A stretch of 20,372 nucleotides of DNA from NCBI GenBank assembly GCA_910592205.1, contig CAJVPJ010000633.1, positions 1-20,372 on the forward strand, given 5' to 3'. The notes beneath the pieces are model-generated. The model saw nothing but the letters and a program-made list of their open reading frames with translations. It was not told where the DNA came from and made no database searches. The translations under genes and the position numbers were made by a program. Below are positions 9,080 to 17,560 of the stretch, piece by piece; position 1 is the stretch's first letter, and each line of letters starts with the position of its first letter. Source of the DNA: Paraglomus occultum (Eukaryota > Glomeromycota > Glomeromycetes > Paraglomerales > Paraglomeraceae).

Positions 9080-9779
9080 ACACGTTCGTTATGATTTATT
9101 ACCACTACAATTAGCCACAATGATAAAATCACTCATATCAGAATCGCTACACTTTTATGGACTTTCGGTAAAATTATCAATACTAACGAACGCAGTATCG
9201 GATTTTTCCAATTTGTCCTCATCTGTTCTCGATGTAATGTTCCTACCAAAGCCAGATGGTGTGTTGATCAACCTGGTCTATCTATTCAGAACGCGCGAGG
9301 CGCTGGAATCGTTGTTGGACCGGTAGGGTAATGTGTTCAAAGATACTTGCCATCGTTTGGTAATGCACAATTTGCTGCATATACATGATAATAAGTATTA
9401 TTAGGAACAGAATAAACGTTTAGACGTAGCTCGTGTTAGGCAGTCACATTACTGAGTTGATTACCCCAAAGCTTCTCAATCGGAGGAAATGTTACTGCAA
9501 AACCCACCACATATCAATTACAATATTCTAACCGGAAACGACAAAAATCAATTTATCCTTACTCCATGTTTCTTCTACAGTGCCCCATGGACTGTTTGGT
9601 ATATACATCGGATGTTTAGAGCCCTGCCAAAGCTGTTGCATTCAAACTTCATCATCCATGGTTTTTGGCCTTAAGACACTAACCAGTGCTTTACGGGTCC
9701 CAGATATGACTGAGAATGCGACCATGAAGGAAGTGGTAGAGTCGGAACAAGCGAAGAGGATGAGAGGACCACACTAGTA
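9080..9779 (+). other. Unrecognised exon-like open frames downstream of CREG
   Basis: Two open stretches could be exons of a small gene. At 9120-9326 an ATG in good context (CACAATG) opens 68 codons ending in a helical REALESLLDR. A second frame of the same DNA reads ICSRCNVPTKARWC and then a Gly-rich NARGAGIVVGP stretch, followed by a possible donor GGGTAATG. At 9582 a strong acceptor (TTCTTCTACAG) leads into open sequence to TAG 9775-9777, with a Cys-rich part (GCLEPCQSCC) and a charged tail ending RMRGPH. The phases of the most obvious donor and acceptor do not give the longest joint frame. No family is recognised. Confidence 0.25.
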
Positions 9780-10217
9780 TAGCATCAGCCTAAAGTGGCG
9801 AATAAACGTTAGTATATCAACATGTTAAGACCAAGAAGTGTAATCGTTATTGTTGTATCGGTGTGACTACTTGAGAAGTAGTAACCTTGTCATATCATAT
9901 ACAGTCTAGTCTCTTTAAACGCACTCCCTCTAAATGCACTCTTTTCCTCACCTGATTTTGTGTTCACACCTGGTGCCAAGCACACTCTCTATATTCTGTG
10001 CGCGCGATGGGAAAAGTAATTTCGTAACCATAAATCACGTGATATAAATATAATTACGTCATCAGTGAAATACACAAATTGCAAGTCAACAATAACAGTA
10101 TTAGTATTAATATCATACTAATTATAATACGTATCAAAATAATACTGTAATAAAACAAGCCACTCTGGATCGTTTTTTGCAAATTATTAAGTAGTCACGT
10201 GGTCTCCGTAAATCGGT

Positions 10218-10249
10218 CCTCTCGGCCCGCCTGGGCCGACTTATCGAGG
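10218..10249. repeat. Second GC-rich hairpin, nested stems
   Basis: TCGGCCC (10222-10228) and GGGCCGA (10233-10239) pair perfectly around the loop GCCT. An outer CCTC (10218-10221) can pair with GAGG (10246-10249). As with the 5049-5073 hairpin, it is a small GC island in AT-rich DNA. The stems differ in sequence, so the two are not copies of one element. Confidence 0.6.
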
Positions 10250-10350
10250 TTGACTATGTATTATGAAAGTATCGAATTAAATTTCATGATGCTAAATTCA
10301 AGTATGATGGTAGTTTGGATTGATTAAGAAACTATATCGCAAAACAACGG

Positions 10351-10640
10351 TAAATTATGTGAACGATATATTGTTGAAGTTGTGAAAAAATCGAGTACAA
10401 GTGGATTAAATAAGGCCCAGCGTTATGACAACGGAAAAGGGGTTTTCAGTACTTGGGTGTTGGAGATTTTCTTAAGTAATTGAATGCTTGCAGACATATC
10501 AGCATTTTTTTTTGATGCGGCAGATCCTGGAATTGTCAAAGCTCATGTGGCTGCTAATTGTGCTTTTACTGAATTTAATTTGTTAAAAGCTAGAAAAACA
10601 AGTGTTTCCGAAATTATCAAAGCAATTAAATTTTTCTAGT
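10351..10640 (+). pseudogene. Possible decayed coding sequence in two frames
   Basis: From about 10351 one frame reads KLCERYIVEVVKKSS... for some 43 codons and stops at a TGA near 10480. After a T8-9 run at about 10506, a different frame reads FFFDAADPGIVKAHVAANC and on to KAIKFF before TAG near 10640. Both halves have protein-like composition, and the poly-T run is a plausible slippage site. The source gene is not recognised; it may be a transposon or host-gene remnant. Confidence 0.22.
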
Positions 10641-10742
10641 TACTATACTGATGCTAATCATCATAAGTTTTGTGATGATAAAATTTGAGGGGAAAATAAA
10701 TAAACAGACTAAAGAGAGAGCTAACTGAAATTAAACAACACT

Positions 10743-10766
10743 TAGAAGAAGAAGAAGAAGAAAAAA
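10743..10766 (+). repeat. (GAA)n microsatellite
   Basis: An AGAAGAAGAAGAAGAAG trinucleotide run of about six units leads into a short A run. Confidence 0.8.
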
Positions 10767-11752
10767 GCTCAAACAAAATATCATTAATTCAATAGTGTTT
10801 ATAACATCAAGGATAACAGCCTTATGTTTTGGATGCTAAAAATGAAAAAAAAAAAGCTCGTCAATAATCAAAACTAATATTAATATCAAAATAAAATATT
10901 TTGAATCTTTGGTTTCATGGTGGATTTATTGTAAATTAGTTTCATATTAATATTAATTTTTTTTATATAAAGGAAATCTTGATTCCGTTATGGTTTATAT
11001 TGGTTTGATAAAGTGAGCATTAAAATTAACGAGTCCATAAGTTATGAACGAGCGCCATCATGTCATCAGTCATACTGTAACTGATCAATTTTACAGCCAC
11101 AACATAATCAGCCCCTCATTAATAATAGTAATAATAAAATGTTCACTTTGTCTGGTTTTGTTGCAAGCATAATAATAAGCATACCCCATTTAATCTTATT
11201 GTAATTAAGTAAAGTCTATATTAATCAGCTTGGAAACGTTAATTACATTTTGGCATGATATAACTTAAAATTATATTTTACGTAATTCGTTGTGGGCGTA
11301 ATAATAAGGGCGACTAACTCTTTCTTGGGATAACATTCTTCATACGTGTAACAAAGTTTATGTCACGAAATCGTGCTTATCCAATCATGTTTTAATCCAC
11401 TTCAATGACGAGTTTTCTCTTTTTGCATTTAGTACCCTTTTTTTTCAGACTTACTACTCCATATAGTGCACTATACTACTCTTATACGCATATTACTACC
11501 AATAATTCCATCCAGTTCCTCGTTACCTGTTCACCTGATAACTTATACTCTAATACATCATACTCATCGACATAGATCACTTTTTCACCTAAACTCGCAT
11601 CTGCTTTCACAGCCATTTTCATTTCATTACTCAAATCTTAGTATTCGTTTCCAAATATTCACTTTTTATACTACATTTAAAATTTTTTATTACTTAATCT
11701 GCTACCCGCTGTAACCCACAAGTATAGAAAACTATCATCACAAAACAACGTA

Positions 11753-13861
11753 ATGGACTCTGTCTGGGCAAAGCGCAGGTGAGACATTGATAGATTAGCT
11801 ATTGGTGGGTGAGAGGAGCAAAAAAAAAAAAGAGGTCGACGCTTGGGTTTGATTGAAAATGGTAAGATTGCAATTAGGAATCTTGTTAGCGGAATTTGTC
11901 TAGTGGAGGGATAAGAAAAAAAAAGTGAGCGCATAGGTAAGATAGTGCAACGAGAAAAAAAAATCTGAAGACGATGAAGGCGGAAGGTAGTACTGGGAGG
12001 AGGGAAATGTATACAGATAAGAGTTGGAGTGGGGGAAAAGGTGTATGAATGGATTCGAAGGTAATTCGTATACGAGATCGGTAATTGTGTGAATCCAAAC
12101 ACCCACTCCACGCGATCAATATCTGCAACTTATCACTCATACTTACTCATATCTCTCTCTTGTCCTCCCCCTCTCTTTGCCCATAACGTCTCAACACATA
12201 ATGAAAACCAATTGCCGACACCAGCAATCGTTCAAGCATCGCAACACCGGAGCACTTTACATCTTTAACCCATCCCACATCCACCACGTCCTCATCTACC
12301 TCGTCCAATTCATCATCCACTTCCTCGTCTTCGACGACATCCACCAAACTCATCCAACTCCAACGTACCTCCTCTCCCAATGGCACATCCTCGATATCTT
12401 CGGTCCTCCTTTCACCAACAACGCCTCTTGTAGCTTCTGCCTCGGGTTATCTCTCCAAAAGTCGTGGGAGCATTGTGGAGGAGAGCAAGGAGAAAGACAA
12501 AAAAGAATCTGGAGCTAGTGTGGGAGGGATAGGAAACATTGGAACGGCGACGGGGGTGGGGATTGGAAGTAGGGAAGGTTTAAGGAAAGACGGAACAATT
12601 AATGGAAGTAATGGTGTCGTTGCATTAAATAGACAGCAGTATATACCGAGTCCGACTAGTGATATCCATCCACTGCATTTTACCTGGGTGTTTTGGTTCA
12701 TGCATCGTGCGCCTGGGAGTAAAATTACGAATTATGAGCAGAGCATGAAGAAGATTGCCGCGTTTTCTTCGGTATGGAGAATTTGTGATTTGTTGTTACG
12801 AATGATTTGAATTAAATTTGTACTGGATGTGGTAAATTTGGCGGGAGAAAAAGGGGTTAATATAAAGGAAAATATGGGCGATATAATATATAGATTAGTG
12901 ATATTCTTGGGGAAGTGAGAATGTCTGAAAGGCGAGATGTTTGTTTTTTAAAAATTATGTCATTTTAGTGTGAAAAATGATGAAGCACTTTATTGTATAT
13001 CCTGTAGTGCTAATGTAGGTGCCATCGTAAAGTCCGCAATACTCTCTTTTTTTTCCGCACAAATCAAATACGTCTTGAACACTTACCTCGATTATATTAT
13101 ATACGGTTTTATCTCATTTGACACCTTTTTTTCTTTATAGATAGAAGACTTCTGGGCAGTTTATAGTCATCTTCGTCGACCCCACGGGTTGCCAAACATT
13201 AGTGATTACCATCTTTTCAAACAGGGCGTAAGGCCTGTATGGGAGGTACGAAATATTTACGTTTACGAGAAGGGAAATGCACGGTTGGTTTGGTTCGCAT
13301 ATTGAATACACTTTATTCGTGTGTAGGATGTTACAAACATTAATGGTGGCAAGTGGATTGTCAGACTACGAAAAGGTTTGGCCAGTCGATACTGGGAAAG
13401 TTTGGTTTGTATTCGATTAATAAGATGATGACAATAACTCGTTTTCTTACATTTCACGCAATCTGTTACGGTCTCTTGACATTCTCTCATTGCATATGCT
13501 TTCCCCATTTTCTCGCAGGTAATGGCAGTTATTGGCGACCAATTCGATGTAGGAACAGAAATCTGCGGGGCAGTTCTGTCAATTCGTAGTTCGGAAGATA
13601 TTCTATCCTTGTGGAACCAGTCTGCTCGGGAAGGACGAATTAATTTAAAAATAAGGTAATTTGTTTGTGGAAAGCAACTCTTTCCCCCCCCCCCGATTTA
13701 TCCGTAATCTTCTAACCATGAATATTCTTTCAATTCCCATCCGCAGAGACACTATGAAACGTGTTCTAAATTTACCTCCAGATACAATCATGGAGTACAA
13801 ATCACATACTGATGCAATGAAAGATAATTCTAGTTTCCGTAATACGGACGTGTTTCGATAA
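11753..13861 (+). CDS. 4EHP: eIF4E homologous protein 4EHP/eIF4E2-like cap-binding protein, 6 exons
   Basis: Exons 11753-11778, 12225-12771, 13141-13245, 13327-13404, 13519-13655 and 13747-13861 join in frame to 335 aa. 4EHP binds the m7G cap but not eIF4G, and represses translation with GIGYF-type and other partners. The eIF4E fold runs from about residue 157: HPLHFTWVFWFMHRAPG, SMKKIAAFSS, IEDFWAVYSHLRRP, HLFKQGVRPVWE (cap-stacking Trp225), GGKWIVRLRKGLASRYWE, GDQFDVGTEICGAVLS, and a tail DTMKRVLNLPPDT, MEYKSHTD ending NSSFRNTDVFR. Phe167 stands where human 4EHP has its cap-stacking Tyr78. Residues 1-156 are unusual: Ser/Thr-rich, then charged, then Gly-rich. The start is inferred: ATG 11753 gives MDSVWAKR and a strong CAG/GTGAG donor. 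Its phase matches the first AG (12223-12224) after a long pyrimidine tract. The core is very sure, the first exon less so. Confidence 0.92.
12837..12846 (+). promoter_or_regulatory. E2F-like site in a 4EHP intron
   Basis: TTTGGCGGGA matches the E2F/DP consensus and is followed by GAAA. It sits about 65 bp into the second 4EHP intron, in AT-rich sequence. One site is weak evidence for function. Confidence 0.25.
13684..13694 (+). repeat. Poly-C tract in the last 4EHP intron
   Basis: Eleven consecutive C residues lie between the donor at 13656 and the acceptor at 13745-13746. It may act in the pyrimidine tract of this short intron and is a likely site of length variation or sequencing error. 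Confidence 0.8.
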
Positions 13862-13929
13862 ATTATCGTCAAGACAATGAAACTTAGTTTCAAAAAACTT
13901 AAGATTATTGTTTTCGTATTAACAACGAC

Positions 13930-13935
13930 ATTAAA
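13930..13935 (+). terminator. Possible 4EHP polyadenylation signal (ATTAAA)
   Basis: ATTAAA, the common variant signal, lies about 70 bp past the 4EHP stop. I see no AATAAA in the next 300 bp on this strand. AT-rich sequence makes chance matches easy. Confidence 0.3.
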
Positions 13936-14111
13936 ATTTACGAAAAGTGTGACTTTTTGTTGTCGGTGAAGAGACGAGGGAAAATGTTTAAAGTGAAAGT
14001 TTATCTTGTTGGATAAGATGCGAGACTGTGGTGTTAGGGGAGAGTGGAAAAGATAAGAAAGCAAAATATGAGTATTATTTGAGAAGAAATCAGGTGGATG
14101 ATGGGAAATAT

Positions 14112-14324
14112 TGATGGAAGGGAGTGAAGAGAAAACGAAAAGATAGTCTTAGGAGACCGAAACTAGAAACCCGCATGCCAGTCCAAGCTTTTGATCCGAC
14201 GAAAGAAGTTATATCAGTCAAGGAAAGAATAAGCAGAGGTAAATGTGTTAAGGATGATGACAGTAATTCTGACTCTGCTTTTGATAAACCGTTATTTAGT
14301 CATTTATTCATCAAGTATGCATAG
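14112..14324 (+). CDS. Unrecognised basic open frame, possible exon
   Basis: After an in-frame TGA at about 14112 the frame is open for some 70 codons to TAG 14322-14324. It reads a very basic KRKRKDSLRRPKLETR, then MPVQAFDPTKEVISVKERIS, then an acidic DDDSNSDSAFDKP. The basic stretch could be a nuclear localisation signal. A GTAAAT donor at about 14238 could end an exon after ISR. No family is recognised. It lies 250 bp past the 4EHP stop on the same strand and could be a separate gene's exon or a retained fragment. Confidence 0.3.
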
Positions 14325-14829
14325 CATTCTCCTCACACAAGGAGGAGGCAACATTTCATTGCAGTTACAGCAACTGACCATTGTCGGTTCAGTCACTCTC
14401 AACCGCGTCAGGCCAACCGTCGGGTGGCAGCAATGTCACGAGCTTCCCCACACACATGATGTCATGTCTGTTTTATCTGTCTTATGAGTGGGAACATTAA
14501 GACAGAAAAAAAAACCAGTTCCGAATACAAGTCGCTATTAATGTACAATTTTAACCGGATTGATTGGTCAGATGATTAATTATTTCCAAGAGTTGGACAC
14601 GCTATAAGGATATATGCAAGTGGGAGAAGCCGATTCAAGTCTTACATCGAACACAGTTGACTTTGCCCCAACAGATAAAAAATTTTGTCGAGTTCGAGAT
14701 ATCGTTTGCAGGGGCTATTTTCGATCTGAATTATTACCATTAAAGTACCGTAAAAAACCATAATAGGTTTTTACTAAAATTGTATAATAATGCATGCGAG
14801 TCGTAACCAGAGCACGGACTCTACATTTT
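14325..14829. other. Intergenic stretch with a GC-moderate open patch
   Basis: From 14340 to 14460 the sequence is less AT-rich than its flanks and open in two plus frames (one reading RRRQHFIAVTATDHCRF, another GGGNISLQLQQLTIVGS). Neither resembles a known family. The rest is AT-rich and empty. Confidence 0.3.
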
Positions 14830-15202
14830 TTACCCGAGTTGTTCGATTGGTTTGTGTGAAAAAAGCCCAGGTACCGTGCAAGTGTTGAAGCGCCTTAAAC
14901 ATGAACAATTATACCCGCACGTAAGCGTAACACTTTTAAAACGACTGCTCAAGACTGCATCGTTCACCCTGCCTGTCATCAATGGCCTTGGCATACCAGT
15001 CTGTTGGAAAGCACGATACAATGTCAAAGGTCCTGATTTTCATAGGGAAAGACTCATCAATAGACATACCCGTTTGTGAGGGAATAAACCTCTTCAACGA
15101 TAGCTGCATTGATACTGAATTCTCGAACTCGTCAAAGGGTTCTCTTACATGTTTAAGACCCAAACCCTGACCGTACAAAAGTCTCTCAAAACTGCAAGGC
15201 AT
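14830..15202. other. Segment open in several frames on both strands
   Basis: This 370-bp patch has four overlapping open frames of 62-88 codons. The longest is on the minus strand (15202-14936, 88 codons, beginning MPCSFERLLYGQGLGLKHV and containing FPTDWYAKAIDD). On the plus strand, 14852-15079 and 14982-15170 are also open. Such openness in AT-rich DNA suggests a coding origin, perhaps an exon or an inserted element, but I cannot say which frame is real. Confidence 0.25.
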
Positions 15203-15559
15203 TTTCGTGACTCGTTCCTAACGCAACGGTTGTTAAAAAGTTGCTTAAACAAATACAGAAAACTAGATTGCGTCGCGCTTAACCCATTCAATACATTTTA
15301 AGTGTACGTGAGATTTAATTACAAGTTCGTTTATTATTATATACTTTCAACATTTTTTTTAGTCTTTATCTCTCACTGTCGCTAGCATTCAATATCACAC
15401 CAATATCTAAAAAGACTGCATGCGTTTATTTACGTGTTATTTGTATCCTTTATTAATGCGATGGGCATTATCATTAGGCAGTTTAATAGTAATTTTGTGT
15501 TATTTTCGCATTATTCACGTGTTATTTGCTTGACATTACATAGAATATTATGAATAATG
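15203..15559. other. AT-rich stretch, no supported feature
   Basis: No open frame, repeat or signal stands out. It contains short related motifs (ACGTGTTATTTG at about 15432 and CACGTGTTATTTGC at about 15516) that may be remnants of a duplicated segment. Confidence 0.4.
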
Positions 15560-15790
15560 TGGATATGTAGACATTTTGATAATATTATTCAACTCTGGGA
15601 AAACCCAACTTATGAGACAATTAATTATACAGGAAGTCTTAATAGAGGCGGAATACAAGGTAAAATTATTCCAAGTAGTAATAATGAAAAAAATGAAGCG
15701 GAAATATTCCATTATCACTTATGACGAAGCTAAAAAAGCGTTTGGTATATATGAACGGTTAGGCTGCAAAATGATATTTCTTTTCTGAAC
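15560..15790 (+). pseudogene. Possible decayed coding fragment with a frame change
   Basis: One frame reads CRHFDNIIQLWENPTYETIN and on through a Gly/Ser/Asn-rich stretch to EIFHYHL before a TGA near 15722. A second frame, open to 15788, reads SIITYDEAKKAFGIYERLGC in the right half. The two look like halves of one protein broken by a shift. The source is not recognised. Confidence 0.22.
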
Positions 15791-15905
15791 AACAATTCAA
15801 TGAAAAAAAACATGTTGATAAATTAAACAAAGCAAATTAGATTCAGCTTTGATAATAACATTGTACGCATATGTTAAAATAGGTGGATAAACAATCGAAT
15901 AACTA

Positions 15906-16190
15906 TTGCTTCCAAACTGGCATGCCAAGCAGCAAACTCACCTTTCATCTCCACTAGCTTCAGGGACAGATCCTTCACAAACAGCTAAGCAATTACCGAA
16001 TCGGTCCCTCAAACCCGCTCCACCTCCACCAGAGTCCCATTGGACCCGATCACCCAGCAAACCCATCAAGGGAGAGAAAAAGGGGAAAATGAAAGAGGAA
16101 AAAAAGGTAGAGTTAGTTTATAACGTAAACAATGCGATACTTACCTTATACTTACCCCAACCTTCTCCCCGTCATCTAAAAGCTGTGTAA
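15906..16190 (+). CDS. Proline-rich, then lysine-rich open frame; possible exon
   Basis: This frame runs from about 15906 to TAA 16188-16190. It has a Ser/Thr/Pro-rich first half (KPAPPPPESHWTRSPSKP) and a Lys/Glu-rich second half (GEKKGKMKEEKK). A GTAGAG donor after the Lys run could end an exon. The composition suits a disordered region of a larger nuclear or cytoskeletal protein. No domain is visible. Confidence 0.28.
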   Translation: MLPNWHAKQQTHLSSPLASGTDPSQTAKQLPNRSLKPAPPPPESHWTRSPSKPIKGEKKGKMKEEKKVELVYNVNNAILTLYLPQPSPRHLKAV

Positions 16191-16204
16191 AAAACGAAGA
16201 AGAA

Positions 16205-16380
16205 AAAAAGAGATGCCTGAGAGTGTTCCGGGCATCCCCCGTGACCCACTCAACAGACCCGTGCCAGGATTTCTTCACCGCAGGCGAGCACTGGTGAAAG
16301 GGTGAGTAGAGGGGCGTCACCGGTAATTACCCGCCGCCCGATCCAGATCCGTACCCGTCCGCCAGCTGAGACAAAAGAGA
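16205..16380. other. GC- and CpG-rich island with a possible short exon
   Basis: Composition rises sharply here compared with both flanks, with many CpG dinucleotides. On the plus strand an ATG near 16214 opens 30 codons (MPESVPGIPRDPLNRPVPGF, then HRRRALVKG) that end exactly at a strong GGTGAGT donor (about 16303-16305). On the minus strand CTCAG at about 16370 and CCAG near 16292 are also plausible acceptors. It could be a first exon or promoter region of an unrecognised gene. Confidence 0.3.
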
Positions 16381-16640
16381 GCAGCCACTTAGTTAACCAG
16401 TTAAAAAGCGATAGTCAGTTAGTAATTGATTAATATCTATCCACCATATTTTCCGACGTGGAGAGCGGCAACTCGTAATTTCTAGTATAAACACAAAAGT
16501 TTTGGGTTATTTTATGATAAAATTATTTGTATACCAAACGCAAAAAAATACTTGTTTGTTGAAAGACGTTGAATATCTGAATAAATAAAAACTTACGTAA
16601 AATAACAACTTCCCCCAAACTTCGTTATCGTATTATTATT
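16381..16640. other. AT-rich stretch, no supported feature
   Basis: No open frame or repeat stands out. It separates the CpG-rich patch from the tandem array. Confidence 0.4.
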
Positions 16641-16759
16641 TTCCTCGATGCGACACGTTAAGGAGAAGCACATATTTGCGTGTTGTGTACCGCACGCTAG
16701 TATGAAGGAACTTTTGTGCAAAATTTTCGTCGTTGTTGAGTGGTAAAGGTTCGTTATTT

Positions 16760-17560
16760 GAGAACTTTGTTTGTGAGTTGTGCGTAATATAAGGTGGTGA
16801 AAAAGAATTGTTTGTTGTAGGTTTGATTTACAATTTGCGCTTTGGAGGAGAACGTGAATTAAGACATGCGCAATGGAAAGTGTCGTTTGAATATATGTGT
16901 TGATCTGAGTTTCGTCGGCTATGCAATCGATATATCGAGTCGTTGTTTCAAAGACCTGTTCAAAAGTTGTAACGCAGTGTCGTATAAGTGGCGACGAAAA
17001 TTGTTGCGTTGTACGCTTGACTTTCAGATAGTGTTGTACTTGCGCTTGGAAGCAAGCTTATTGTGAAGTGATACGTGTGCGCAACGGAGATAAACGGTTG
17101 GGTATGTATGTGTTTACATGAGTAAACGCGTGTACGAACTCTTTCGTCGGTTATATTGTCGATATATCGAGTCGTTGTTTCAAGACTTGTTCGAGAGTTG
17201 TAGCGGACTGTCGTATATACGTAATATAGCGTGGCGACAAAACTTCTTAGATGACATTGTATTTGCGCTTTGTAGGAGGGGAAAGTTGTTATAAGCGATA
17301 CGTACGCAACGAAAATAAGCGTTTGGGTGTATATGTGTTTATATGAGTAAACGTGTTTAAATCCAAAGATTTGCTCGAAGGTTGAAGCAAACTGTTGTGC
17401 TTATATAGGGCAGAGACAAATATTGTTATGCAGATATTTGACTCTTAGATAAAGCTATATTTGCGCTATAGAGAAAGGTCATCGTAAAGTGATACGTGTG
17501 CGATGGGAAGAAGCGTCTGGGTATATATAAGTATATGAGTAGACGCGTGTTCGCGTGTTA
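16760..17560. repeat. Diverged tandem repeat, about 200-230 bp period, four or so copies
   Basis: The anchor TTTGCGCT (or a close form) recurs at about 16836, 17041, 17264 and 17462, spacings of 205, 223 and 198 bp. After each anchor come related blocks in the same order: GTGATACGTGTGCG, a GGTTGGGTATGTATGTG-like stretch, ATGAGTAAACGCGTG, and in two copies an identical 25-bp block containing GATATATCGAGTCG (16927-16951 and 17159-17183), then TCGTATA...GTGGCGACAAAA. The copies have many substitutions and indels. No copy holds a convincing coding frame. Confidence 0.75.

Larger units (their letters stand above)
9780..11752. other. AT-rich intergenic region with repeats and a decayed frame
   Basis: Nearly 2 kb separate the last open frame from the 4EHP start. 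The region holds the GC hairpin at 10222-10239, two broken open stretches (10351-10640) and a GAA-type microsatellite (about 10744-10763). A pyrimidine-rich stretch (about 11430-11700), likely 4EHP upstream or 5' UTR sequence, follows. The frame 11466-11714 is open only because the strand is pyrimidine-rich; its product is low complexity. Confidence 0.5.

Noticed and set aside
9489-9674. IIHGFWP reading as an RNase T2 active-site motif (HGLWP)
   Set aside because: Only this short resemblance exists; the frame stops immediately after it and no second histidine motif or Cys pattern is present.
11677-12140. Minus-strand ORFs of 68-144 codons
   Set aside because: They are pyrimidine-driven low-complexity frames covering 4EHP exon 1 and intron 1 on the opposite strand; no family resemblance.
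12147-12386. Minus-strand acidic ORF (Asp/Glu/Val-rich)
   Set aside because: It is the antisense shadow of the Ser/Thr-rich repeat codons in 4EHP exon 2.
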